A DNA stretch of 64,000 bases, taken from assembly GCA_964020085.1 (NCBI GenBank), contig OZ026604.1:22491232-22555231 (forward strand). Direction: 5' to 3'. Under the pieces are notes generated by a model that did no database searches, was not told the DNA's origin, and saw only the letters and a program-made list of their open reading frames with translations. This DNA comes from Micromussa lordhowensis. Lineage: Eukaryota; Cnidaria; Anthozoa; Scleractinia; Lobophylliidae. Both the position numbers and the translations under genes were made by a program. Below are positions 21,143 to 33,548 of the stretch, piece by piece (within the stretch, counting starts at the first letter, position 1; every line of letters starts with the position of its first letter).

Positions 21143-24100
21143 ATGGCTTTTGCAGCGAAGGAAGGCGTGTTTCTGTTGGTTTGGTGCTGTTTGGTGTTTT
21201 CAGGCGCTAAAGGTAACCGCTTATGATTATTTTTTGCACATTTGTACTGTTTAACCTCCCGTTGAATTATCAGCGCTCCAGTACTATTATGGCACTGCAG
21301 ATTGTAGACGCTACTAAAAAGGATTAAGAACTCATTGATTACAACGAATTTCAGGACTTTGCTTTTTCATCTCAAGTCTGGATTTTATTTTCCATATTGC
21401 ACGGTTTACAGGTCTATGATATTATCGCGAAACTATTTCAGACCGAACTGATAAAGTGCAGAGCCATCCAAAACCACTTATTAAATTCATGTTCACAGTT
21501 GTCTTGCAAAAGATCGAATGACTGGACAACGATTGGGGCATAAATTAAGTGACAAATTAAGTTTGCAGCCATGGTTAGCCTTGAAAAAGGTCTGTAGAAG
21601 ACATTTGTACCAAATGCTGTTCCCAATTGGGCTTTTCACCCCAAGTTCGTGTTGAGCTCGGAACAAAATGGAACACAGTCGAATAAAATACGATCGATCG
21701 CTAAAAATTTGTGGTTGTAGGTGGTTTCCACCTGAAGTACCACTGAGAATGTGATGCAATGTGTAGATGATCTCAGTCATGTATTTTCATCTTTTATGAG
21801 TATTTGCTGGACTAGTATTTTGCATCAAAGTTCCAAATGGTTAAGTGAAAACGACACCACCCAGTGTTATGCCTTGAAAGAGCCCTCCATACTAGCATTC
21901 TAGATGTGTTCAATATACTAGACAAAGGATTTCATGTGCTCGTATTTGCATAACCTAGCTGGCATTTAATAATTGACAGTCACTTCTTCATAATTCTTTA
22001 GAATTATTCATCCTCGTGGGATGCTAAAGAGTCACATAAGCTTGTATTTCCCAAGAGTGAGGTACCAGCTGCCAGAAATAATTATGCTCTGTGCATGGTA
22101 AGTATGTTTTGTTGAACGTCAGTTACTGTGGAGATCATGTTGAACATCAGAGTGGAATAAACAATGCCATTGTTTATTCCAAAAAGGCAACAAGTTGATA
22201 ACATTACAGGTAGTGATTATTGTTAACGAGAAAGATAAAAGTATGGTTCGTAAAACAGTCTATGCAGTCTACCGCTAGTCTTCAGCTAATTGTAGAGATC
22301 TTCAATGCTTTAGAAACCTATACGAAATAATGCCACCAGTTTCGGTTGTAAATGGCGGAGTACAATCGCTTTATATTTGCAGTCAGCTGTCCATTTCACG
22401 TCTATATGCTTTTATAATGGATACAACGACGAGCGTTATTTACAGGATCATAAATTGTTAATATTATTATTTATATCTTTGTTCATAGATTTTTACTTCT
22501 CCTTTTTACTAATCTATAGGCTTTTTGTCTTAATTGTTGTAATTTTTATTCAATATTTTTGGTTTTAGAGGGCCACTAGGGAGAATACTTTTATAGTAAT
22601 AGGTGTTACCCTCTTTAAATAAAGGTTATTATTATTATTACAACATTCTAGAGCATCAGGGTACATATCCGGCTGAATCAAAACCACATTTTAATACTAA
22701 ATTTCAACTTCTTTTGTAGACTATCAAGTTTAAAGAGTCGTTTTTTAAGCCGCCTGCGATACTTGCAACAGTCCTCAATGGAGATAGCAACAGTGCCAAC
22801 GTAGCTTGCTCTCACAAAGGTCCTTTGGCAAATTGGTTAGAGGTACAGTCTCTTTATACGAATTCCTAGAAAACAATTTTGAAACATTTCACCGACAACT
22901 AGATTAACAGTTCATCACAAATTTCAACTTTTACGCAGTAAAGTTGACGTCAGCATTATTTTTACATTACGCATACATTGTGCTTTAACAGTTATTTATC
23001 TTTGTAGCTATTTTTTACTATTATTCCTATAAATAAGTATTATTATTATTATTGGTGAAATTCCCCCGACGCATGTTGATATTTGTTCAAAGATCATTAT
23101 GGCGTATCTATTGCATGTCTTCACAATGTTTTTGTTCCTTCGCAGGTAGTGAACAAAACCCACAGCCGAGTTTGCATCAAAGACAGCGCGGGGTATGATG
23201 GCCAAAGAGCGGATATAACCGTGAACTTTCTGGTAATTGGAGGTAACTATGGAGACGTGCATTTTCGTTCTGTCTGTAAAACATGTTATTATCATACCAA
23301 CCCTCACCTAGATGATCACACTATACCAACGTATGTTGATGTGTAGAAAATTAGAATAGTACTGTTTCCATTTCAAAATGTGTAATCGTCCAGCTCTCAA
23401 CATACGCCAGAAAACCTAACATCATTTTTGTCCATCTCTGGGTTAATTTATTCAGCATTCTTTTACAACGATTTGGATCTTTCTACAAGTCAGTATCGAT
23501 CAGTTTGACATCTCTACTCTGATGACGAGAACAAACACACAGTTCTGTTCTTGTTTTGATCCAGGCTAGTATAGTGTAAATTCTTAAAAACAACAACAAA
23601 AGGAAAAATAGTTTATGCATCCATTTATCCCTGTACTCATTCGTATAGTCAATCCTTTCCTAGTAAATGGAAAAACCATCACCTCCTAAGCTAATGATTT
23701 CATTTTTTCTGTATTTTTAGACCTTGATCCATGTAGAGATGTCATCTGCACATACCATAGTTACTGCAAAGCCTATACTCCTACCAAGTTTGACTGCATT
23801 TGTGAAGAAAATTGCCCGTCATACGAAGAGCAAGTCTGCAGTTCTGACGGTCGAACTTTTGACAACTTGTGTTTGCTGCAAAAAGACATATGTACACGAC
23901 GTGCAAATTTCACCAAGTACCATCCTGGAAGCTGCACAGGTAATGGGAACTATTTTGTTTTCTTTTGTTTTGTTTTGGAAGCTCAAATAGCTCATGGAAA
24001 AGTATAAGTATGGTTAAAAGTATACAATAATAGGCGTATAACTCTGATGTTTACTTGAACTATTGTTTTCTTAAATTAAGTGCAGTCGACAGCGGGAAGA

Positions 24101-27100
24101 ATTGATAGACAGAAGAAATGACTGCATGGTTAACAGAGAGAAGCGAATTAGAATTTGAATGGGCACATGGAAGACCATGTAGTATTTTTTCACATTCCGT
24201 TCTATTCCCTCGTAGGTTTTCCAATTCAGAGAGGAAGACACGATTTCAAAAACACTCCCTCTTGGGCAGAAGATCAGTGCGAAGTTATCAAATTTGAGCC
24301 GTTTATATTCTATCCTCTGAAGAAGATTTACGTGCAACTGTCTGTGAACCATTTTAATTACTCTGATTCCACCTTTGTACACGAGGCCACCACACCCTGG
24401 GTTGAAAGCGTCAACAACACTCAGTTTACAGCCTGTGTTACTCGGGCTGGTAGGAATGATTACCCCTCAGATAGCTTCGCCACAATTGACTGGGTCGCCT
24501 ACCAAGGCGCACCTCCTGGAGGAATAGTAGGGGAAGAAATGTTCGCTAGATGGTGGACTGGGACGAGCTGTCAAACGGTCACCTTTTCGAAGGTAAGTGA
24601 CCTGTTTTGGCTGTTAGCTTTCTGAGATTTATTGAAATCATTTAGACGCAGTATTTCCTACTCTTAAGTGATTTTCCCTTCCAAGAAGCCAGTTTCAGTC
24701 AATCAATCAATCACCTTTATTTAGAGAGGGTGACACAAGACAGTATGAACTGATAAACTAGAGCCCTCTGTACTCAACATTTACGAGAAATTATGAAATA
24801 ACTAAGAATAGCACAACGTATGAATATTAATTGCAAAACATCTATACATCTACAGTTGAAATATAAAGCTTGCATGTCTATGATCTGAGACTAGTCAATC
24901 TACTTTGTTTTCTTTTCTTTTTCTTAGGGAAAGTTTTCCCAGTCACCGACGGTATTTGTAACAGCTGAACACTACAGGTCAAGCCTAATGCACGATGCTA
25001 CCAGTGTGTGGCTCGAAGACCTCTCAGCGAGTTCCTTTAAGATCTGTCTTCGGGAACTACAAAACTTTGCTGGAGTTCATGACGATATTTCAGTGGTATG
25101 TATTATTAATTTAGCATAATTCATTGTGATCTAATGCAACAGTCTTCCTGGGTTACTTAATATCACTCTCGTGTATTGCAAGTCTGTATTTCTTCATAAC
25201 AATAATTGAGTGGTTACACTACGTGATTGTCGTACATGTATTTGAATGACAATGTATGTTGCTCTCAACTCAGCATTAATGCTACCAAGAAGCGCTACTG
25301 TAGAAGCATCATTAAATATCTATTTTCACTCATGGCAACGCTTTTTTTATACCTGTAGCACTGGCTGGCCTTCGAAAATCTTCATAGGCCTTTGTTTAAA
25401 GAACACCAGGAGGTCGACTTTCCAAACGACGTTTCACCTTCAGAGAGGTATAACTACGCCTTTTGCAAGGTAAGCATCATATATTGGGTAGACAGGGATT
25501 TGGGAGGTTAAGCAGTTATTAGCGAGGGGGCGGCTTTCATTAAGGAAATATTGACCAGAAAAACGTCATATGTTAAAGACGCTCTAGGTACCATAACATT
25601 TGCTAAAGAGATGGTCATTTTCTTTTTTTTCCTATTTTAAAATGATAAACAGGATTTAAAGTTTGCTTGGACATACCCCAAGCCCCCAACGGTACTGGTA
25701 ACAGCCAAACATTCTACAGTGGGGCAAACGTAGACGCAGAGTGTAACGGAATCGTAAGCTGGATTGAGGTAAAAAAAAATAACTGAATATACCTAAACAA
25801 AAATAAATTAGTTAAAAAATAAATTTGTTAATCCAAGCATTGATAATCACAGTAACAAGTTCATATTTTTCCCAGGTCGACAATAACTGGACATGCAATA
25901 ATTGACTTAAATGACTGATAAAGACACCACTCACATTAGGAGAACAGCGTTTTGGACAAAACAAGTCATACCTCTCTATTCTGTCAGATTGCTTAGATGA
26001 AGGCACCACATACCTGAGAGGCACCACATACCTAAGAAACAACCGTTTATTACAACTTGCAGATCGGAATACTTATTGTTTGTTTTCTCTTTCTTCAAGT
26101 TTATCACCAAATCTGGATTTCGTATTTGCACCAAAGAACTCTTTGTTAAGCGCTTCGATCCCATCACAGTGTCATATGCAGTGCTATCAGGTAGGCGCCG
26201 GCCCATATCTTTCCTACATGTTAAAGTTCCCTCAGAATATGCACCTGTTGGTGCTCAAGTTGACTTATTTGAAGTAGCATTCAAAAAGTGCGAAGTTCGT
26301 TTTACATAGATCGTTGTTTTAACACAATCCACAGCAACTGAAATAAGCAAGCAAATCCAGATTATCAAATTGCGAAATATATATATAGCGATTGAATACG
26401 CCAATGAATGGATAAATTTAGGACTGAACTAACAACGAGAGTTTATTGCTTTTTAAAGGATTTTTGGCAATTATATATTTAGTCTCTTTTTTGCTAGAAG
26501 GAATGGGGTTATTTCATTTAAAGTATTTGGCATTGATGGAGTTAGTCACAATGATGAATATATTCGTGTATGAACTAATTAATCAAGCATATTTTTCTAA
26601 AACAGACATTTGCGAAAAAGACTGGTTCTACTTCAGAGGATATTGCTACAGAAAGGTAGCTTCCTGCAGTTCGTGGAGCCTCAGTCAGGGAGCATGTGCT
26701 ATACAAGGAGCTAATCTTCCCAGTATCCACAACCAAGAAGAAAATGTGTTCGTTCAAAGTTTGCACGGCGGAGAAAAGTCCTGGTTGGGTCTGTCTGATA
26801 TCAACACAGAAGGAACGTTTGTATGGACCGATGGAACACCCACTGACTTCCATCACTGGGCAAAATATCAACCAAACAACTTTGCCAATCAGGATTGTGT
26901 GCACACTCTGGGATTCCTTCAAGGTCATGACTATGAATGGAATGATATCAACTGCACCGACTGTCACAGATTTACTTGTAAGAAAGGTAAGTTTCCAATA
27001 CCTCCTTTTTGTTTGTAAATGGTGCAGAGGGGGTTATACGTATAAGCAACCTGCGTCTTGTAGCTTTCCTTCTAGGAGGATTGATTAGCTGTTCATTAAA

Positions 27101-30100
27101 AACTGCGAGTTTTCAATTATGGATAATCATTCTTCCGGCCCGATGCCATTTGTGGGTTGAGTTTGTTGTTGGCTCTCGCCATACTTGGTGTGTTTTTCTC
27201 CAGGTACTACGGTTTTCCTCGAGCTCTCTCCACAAAGACCAATATCTTTAAATTCCAATTCGACCAGAATAGGGAACCGCATGAAAACCAGACAAGGCTG
27301 ATGTGGCTTCCTCTCTAAACATTTCAATTTAATGATTATCACACGTGCAGACTGAACAACTTCTCTTCACAAATAGACTCTTTCAACATGGCCGCTTTTC
27401 TTTACTCTAGTGATGGGACCTTTAACACTAAAAATAACCTCTTTTTTCACCTCCAATATATAAAAGGAAATAAGTACTACAGTAAACACCCGCATATAAG
27501 AACAAATGGATTAAGAACACCAGGCTGAAATTTGGCCAATAAAGCCCCATTTTTATAAGAACAAGATCAGCCTGAAAATTGTAACATGTTCTTATAAAAT
27601 GGAAAAAGTGTCATAATTACAAAACATGTAAGTTTATGCTTTGCTGTCAGATAACTACACAACTCTATTTCAGCTGTCCAAGCTGTCTTGTTTTGGAATC
27701 AAGCTGTCTTCTTTTGGAATACTTATTTTATTTACCCAAAATATGCTAATTATACCTCTAGCAACATGTTTTGGATAGTATTACTAAATAAAAATTTAAG
27801 AACATCTTAAGACATTCTGAGGCTGATTTGTCACTAAGCACCCGATAAATAAGAACTCAATGAGCCTGACCTCCAAAAACGTGTGTTCTTATATGCGGGT
27901 GTTTACTGTAGTATTTTTCTTTTCACTACAGATTACGATGAATGCAAACACTTTGGCTACAACTGTCCAGAAGGTTCCTCTTGTGTGAACAATGAAGGTT
28001 CCTACACGTGTCGGTGTGATAGTGGATATCGCCGAAATGCAGCCGGCAACTGTTCAGGTTCGTACTGATCTTTCCTTTAACATAGAAACGTTCTATATGT
28101 GTCATCTCATTGTAAAATCTAATTTCATAATTATGTAAAATCACACGTTTCGTCATTATAAGAAAATACTTTTTATGAACAGTTAATTACTATAGAAATC
28201 ACCTAAAAAAACTCAGCTAGGGAATTGTGTAATAAACAGTGTCAACTGGTCAAATTTATCAAAATTACTTGCAAGCACTGTCGCCTCTCCCTATCCTAAT
28301 TAGGGTTTGGTATGGTTGCTGAAATAATTCCTAAGAATATGACAGCAGTGTTCTAAGGAACATAAATCTTACAAAACCCCGCTGAGACTGAAAGTTTTTT
28401 TCGCAGTTTCTTCTCTTAACAGCGAGTTAGGTCGTTCGCTAAAACTTCAGTTATGAACTGACATTATGTGGGAGTCATTGGAATTCCTTATCCATTTAAT
28501 CATACAGTCTCCTTTGAAATTTGTAGCACAGGTTTTAAGGACTTTTGACCGCTGTAAATTGAGAATTTTTTTAAATTCTTTATCGAAACAGATATAGATG
28601 AGTGCAAGTTAGGGTTATATTCGTGCCACAAATTAGCCCAGTGTGTGAATATCCCTGGCTACTACGATTGCAGATGTAACACAGGCTACGGAGGCGACGG
28701 CAAATATTGTGGTGGTGAGTGCTCAAACTGGTTCATTCAGAAATAATAGTAAAAAGTTAAATTCAGGTTGAACCAGTTGCACAATGACTTAAGAAATAGT
28801 CATTACACCTTCATCATTTCACCTTCACACCTAATCTTTCAAGCAACTTTAATCTTTATTCTTTATTCTTTATTATCTCGCCTGGCTGTAACCTCTACAG
28901 CCAGGCGAGAAAATAATGCGAGTTGCTTTATCTGGTTGCACTGACGATATGTTTCTCTTGACCAATCCATCGCAAGGTTGACAAATAAGCAAGGAAAGAC
29001 ATAAAAATATGTACTTTTATTCTGGGGTGCTTTTTCGCTTATTAGTTTTTCTTTGTGCTCATATTCAAAATGCTATAATACAATAGTACTTCCCTCGCGG
29101 GTGACTGTGAAACTGTATAGAATTGTTTTTGAACTAAAAAACTTGTTGCCTCTAATTTTTAACAGCACCTGTGGTGAACTCTACTAGCACATGTCCAAAT
29201 AAGACGGTTGAGCTAACTACAATAGATGGAATTATAGAGTCCAATAAGCTTGGCGAATTGTACGAAAACCGAATGGATTGTCAATGGAATATAACTTCAA
29301 ATGCATGGGTGGAGCTTACCTTCGATCGTTTTGACACCGAGTTATTTGATGATTACGTAACTGTATATGATGGCACATCACTCTCTTCCCCGGTGATTGG
29401 ACGATTCAGTGGAGCCAAGCGCCCTTTTCCTGTCATCAGTTCAGGTGACAACCTTTATGTGAGATTTACAACCGATGCCGCCCAAAATAAACAGTACCAG
29501 GGGTTTCGTGCAACTTACCGAGGTAAGATCTAGATGCGTTTCATTTTTAATGATGGAAAACACAGTATGCAAGTTTCAAGGAAATAAATACTCCTAGATA
29601 ACTATGGGTTACGCTCATTTGTCAACGATCATAATCATGATCGGTAATTGCACAGACGAAAAAACAAATGCATTAAGTATAGCTCGAACCTTAGATTTGT
29701 AATATGTTGATCATAAAGTCTTAAAGTCTTAATTATGGTCTCAAACGAGTAAAAACCCGCCCGTTGAAGATTGTTTACCAAAAGTCAGTTTAAAATGTGC
29801 GTTGTTCTGAGCAATTGGGCTTATATTCCCTTTTTTTGTATTTCATAATTAGTTATTACAGGAGGATCCATCCGTATAAACAACAGCTCACCAATACCAT
29901 CCCCTGAGGGAAGAGTAGAAATCTTCTATGATGGTAAGTGGGGCACGATCTGCGATGACGGATGGGATATGAACGATGCTAACGTCTTCTGCAAGCAACT
30001 TGGTTTCACTCGCGCTCTACGAGCATACAAAGGTGCAACTCATGGTCAAGGAACTGGCCCAATATGGATAGATGACGTGGCATGCTCAGGGAGTGAGGCC

Positions 30101-30499
30101 CACATGCATGATTGCAGACACCGTGGATGGGGCAGCCATGACTGCACTCACAGCCGAGATGCCAGTGTGAGGTGCTCTTATGGATCTTCTGTCGTTCGTC
30201 TGGCGGACGGAGGTCTTCACTTTGGCCGTGTTGAAGTGAAAGTCTACGGACAGTGGGGAACGGTCTGTGATGACGGCTGGGATATGAGAGAAGCACATGT
30301 GGTGTGTCGCCAACTGGGCTTCACAGGTGCAGCCGCCGCCACTTACTCTGCAACATTCGGTCGCGGTTCCGGTCATATCTGGATGGATGATGTCAGCTGT
30401 GGAGGAGGAGAGTCTTCACTACTTAACTGTGGACATCGTGGATGGGCAAGTCATAATTGCGGTCATTGGGAGGATGCAGGTGTGGTCTGTAGCATCTAG
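21143..30499 (+). CDS. Secreted mosaic lectin: H-lectin-like x4, follistatin/Kazal, CTLD, 2 EGF, CUB, 2 SRCR
   Basis: Fifteen exons: 21143-21212, about 22030-22097 (or from 22002), 22720-22842, 23146-23242, 23721-23939, 24216-24592, 24928-25095, 25359-25469, 25653-25768, 26100-26190, 26606-26986, 27932-28057, 28592-28714, 29166-29522, 29862-30499; about 1020 residues. Order: signal peptide ([16 protein letters not shown]); H-type-lectin-like module 1; ten-cysteine follistatin/Kazal domain (DPCRDVIC to HPGSC); modules 2-4 (each with an xxCxxxxF start and xxC(I/V/L)xx end); C-type lectin domain with QPNN and WND; calcium-binding EGFs opening DYDEC and DIDEC; CUB with only the first cysteine pair; two six-cysteine SRCR domains ([16 protein letters not shown]). 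No membrane segment or anchor, so secreted. Domain exons from 23242 on are mostly phase 1-1, the shuffling class. Role unproven; a microbe- or matrix-binding protein is plausible. Odd: exon 9 lacks one G near 25721-25724 and meets TAG at 25731; the exon 1-2 phase is unsettled. Confidence 0.85.
25653..25768 (+). pseudogene. Frameshifted exon 9 of the mosaic lectin gene
   Basis: The exon has good splice sites (AAACAG acceptor, GAG|GTAAAA donor) but is 116 bp where 117 would keep both flanking phase-0 junctions. Read from the start it gives [14 protein letters not shown] and then a stop. Shifting frame after the GGGG run at 25721-25724 gives [14 protein letters not shown], which runs straight into exon 10. 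Either a real one-base deletion, or a lost G in the assembly. Confidence 0.8.
27475..27913. mobile_element. TA-flanked MITE in intron before the first EGF exon
   Basis: Terminal inverted repeats CTACAGTAAACACCCGCATA (left) and TATGCGGGTGTTTACTGTAG (right) flanked by TA, fitting the Tc1/mariner-type target. Its right end lies 18 bp before the EGF exon, leaving only a short pyrimidine tract and the acceptor between them. Confidence 0.8.
28869..28914. repeat. Short perfect hairpin in the intron before the CUB exon
   Basis: TCTCGCCTGGCTGTA and TACAGCCAGGCGAGA around CCTC. Likely the tip of a decayed palindromic element. Confidence 0.6.
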
Positions 30500-31574
30500 A
30501 TGACTTGGAACAATGCGGGAAATTTCTTTCTATATTCCTTTCATTTTGCATGGGAAGTTTTCATAAGCATTAAAAATTAATTGAAAATTTCTTTGTGATA
30601 GTGAAATTATCATTACGTCACACTCAAACTGAGATGGCTCTTCTAGAAGTGCTGATTAAACAGTTTCGACACTATGATTTACAGAATAGAAACACATAAA
30701 GTACATTTACTTTTTTTATGTTACAATTATCAGCGACTCCTCAGTCGTTCACTCTTCAGCATCTATGTCTCCTGGTAACAGAGGAAGACTATCCAATAAG
30801 ATGGTATTTAGTGGATTTCCTACAGTTTCTACTTTCTTATAGGTTTTTCGTGTCCCCCGCCCCCCCCCCCCCACCCTTTTTTAGAAAACCGTGAGATTTA
30901 TCCATTTTTAAGAGAACATTCTAGGGGGCCATAAGCAAAGTAGACGAAAATTACCCCCGGAAACCAAAACCTTGAAAGTACGCTAAAATTGGCTAGGCAG
31001 TGTTCTTTCCTACCAGAAAAAAAAAAATGACAAAAAATAACAAAATAAATGAAATAGTTGCTATGACCAACTAATAAATTATGTGATCTTAAGATAAGGA
31101 AAGCGTTTAACCCGGCAAGTGTTTAACCAAGCTTCTACTTACTCTTTGCAATTAGGTGGGTTACTATATTATTAGCTTTTCGCTGAATGGCTATTGCAAA
31201 ATCAATATATCAAATGTTTCCCATTTAAAAGGTTTAGTTAGAGCCATCATATGCAACCATTTTTTTGTTTATCACTGATCGATTATGAAAGTAAAAGCTG
31301 TTGTTTCAAGGAATTGAGCTTGCTTTATACTAGTCAATGAAACACAACCGGAGCAAGAAGTTTTCAAGCAACGTATTACGTACCGCCATGAAGATTATAA
31401 TTGTAGTTCTGCTAACCAATCTTCCGAATTTCCTGAGATCTGTTCAGTCTGCTAATATGACTAAGAACTGTTGTTCCGCAACTCAGTAAACCCTTAGAGA
31501 TGTGGTGCATGATTTCACCAGCTATACTTTTGCAGAGAACAATTAACAATGTAACCAACTTTCAAGGCATTTGC

Positions 31575-31605
<31 letters not shown>

Positions 31606-32001
31606 AATTCGGTGGATTGCCGCTCAATACCTTAAAAATCCAAGTAACTTTGGAACAACCGCTGTAAATTAAGTAGCTACCTAGCTGTAAAGTAATAAAG
31701 AAAGCGGTTTGTGTGTTTATTCTAGTTTGATACGTGTCTCGTCGTTGCTCGAACTTCTCCGCCACATCCACTAGCAATCCCCAGCCCCGCTAAAACACAT
31801 GACTTGAGGGTCACACATGACTGGCAGTTAGCGTCACGCTAGTCACACATGACTGGCAGTTAGCGTCACGCTAGTAAACCGAAAAAGAAGAGAACCTTAA
31901 TCTCTGTCTTTGACGGATTTTCATTTCAAGTCGCAAACAGAGAATTGTCATCCTTTTGCGAAAATTTTGATTTGGCCCTCGCGGATCTAAAGTACTGCTT
32001 A
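30500..32001. other. 3' side of the mosaic lectin gene and intergenic
   Basis: No further exon. Contains a poly-C tract (30857-30874), a GTTGCC hexamer run (31576-31601) and the 32-bp duplication entered separately. Confidence 0.45.
31811..31874. repeat. Perfect 32-bp tandem duplication
   Basis: TCACACATGACTGGCAGTTA plus GCGTCACGCTAG occurs twice head to tail without a change. Confidence 0.95.
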
Positions 32002-32005
32002 TTAA

Positions 32006-32413
32006 GGCGGGGGTCCACCTGAAAGCCGTATTTTGGCTTGGTATTATGTTCTTAATGCAAATATCTCGTTTACGTTTCAAGCAATCAAGAATCTGTTCAC
32101 TCATTACACACATCTATGTTTTGCGCCGTTTTGTAAATTTTTTGGTGATTTTTAGGTTTATTTGGAGACAGATAGTTTTTCTCAAAGGATTAGTAAAATT
32201 TATGGAAATAGGAAATTTTGAAGATTTGGTGTTGTTTTAAAATTAGAGTTTGAAGTTAAAAATTGATAGATACACACCAAACAGTTGCCTAACAACCCGA
32301 GTGCCATTGTGGGGTCGGGCAACTGTCTGGTGGTGTTCCATAACCTTTTCTCCCCCTTTCAATCTCTCTTTAAACTTCCTCAAATTTCACTTTAATTCAG
32401 GTAAACCCCCACC
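32006..32413 (+). mobile_element. TTAA-flanked MITE, copy B (408 bp)
   Basis: Same family and orientation as 12832-13230, flanked by TTAA at 32002-32005 and 32414-32417. Left terminus GGCGGGGGTCCAC, right terminus GTAAACCCCCACC. Internal identity is high over its whole length. Confidence 0.85.
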
Positions 32414-32417
32414 TTAA

Positions 32418-33548
32418 GTGAGTCTAAATGGCGCACATCCTGAATGATAACCACGAGAAACTGACTTCACTCAATCGCTCAAAAGTGCGACAGATTCACA
32501 AAACAATCAATCAAATCTTTAAATACGAGTTGCCCTTTTCACTTCAAAGTACTGCAAGTTACTCCTGTGACGTGTAGCTGAAGAGCCCCTTTCAAAGCCG
32601 ATTATTAATATTAAGAGTTAATAACATTAACACAGGTTTATTAGAAGTAACCTGATGGCGTAATCCGTTCTGTGGGGAAAAAACAAACTTGTAACTTGCG
32701 GATCTTTATAAATTTATGTCTGTCTTGTCCCTTAATATGAAGCATTACCTTCTCCGTACCAAATTGACCTGATTTGTCTGAGAAATCAAAGAACAAGTAA
32801 CATGGTCAAACACGTTTCCTTTCCTATTGTGCTGTGTCTGAACAACGGAACAAAATATAGAATCAAATGATTTCTTGTCCCTGGGAACGCCCCCGCGGGG
32901 GCAGACTCCCATATGGAACAGACGAGGATGCTCGTCGGAAACTTTTGAATATCTGTGCTCTGCAAAGTCATTACTAAACTTTGAACTATTGACAAATATT
33001 TGCTGTGCTATCTAGACTTCCAATTAAATTTTTCACATAAAAATTGTTCCATGAAAATTGCTCTTGTAGACCTGGCATTATTATTATTATTGCCTCTATA
33101 AGGGGCAGGAGGAGGGTGGGGTGGGTCAAGGGGGCTGCAAGCACATTTTCCGCCCCTCCTCCTCCCCACCCCTTACTTGATTTTCTAGTCGCAAATGCAG
33201 GAAGCATGAAATAGAATATCTGAGAACCCCTTAGCAGTTTGCTTTGAGAAGGGGGGAGTGGTGGTGGAATCATGCCCCTGCACTCCTTCAGGTTCATTTT
33301 CATGCAAATCAAACTCATTTTCATATGAAAGGTTTTGCACTTAGACTCGTTTTGAAACAGAGGCACAAGGTCTCGGAAATGACCCATTTTGATTTTGTAG
33401 TGTCCAGATCCCTGCGCCACACTCTCGCGCACTCCTTTATTGCGTAAGATGCTCGACGCATGCGCTTGAGCGAATTTCGCACGAGGTTGCGTAGTAATCG
33501 GTATCTTTCTCTGTGAAATATCTTTCCTCCTTCAAACATTTATCCAAA
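32418..33548. other. Intergenic, upstream of TIMM23
   Basis: Holds a half copy of the ATTTTCATATGAAA MITE (about 33289-33390) and C/G-rich inverted repeats near 33100-33170. No gene recognised; the TIMM23 promoter lies at the right end and has no TATA box. Confidence 0.45.

Noticed and set aside
26446..27018. Separate C-type lectin gene starting with [10 protein letters not shown]
   Set aside because: The frame before the CTLD is intronic, with a clean acceptor (TTCTAAAACAG) at the CTLD start in phase 1, matching exon 10. A separate short gene is not excluded but is less likely.
30006..30376. Minus-strand 96-codon frames over the SRCR exon
   Set aside because: Antisense shadows of the SRCR coding sequence.
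31576..31601. CRISPR-like or regulatory GTTGCC repeats
   Set aside because: Only a short simple hexamer run; no spacers.
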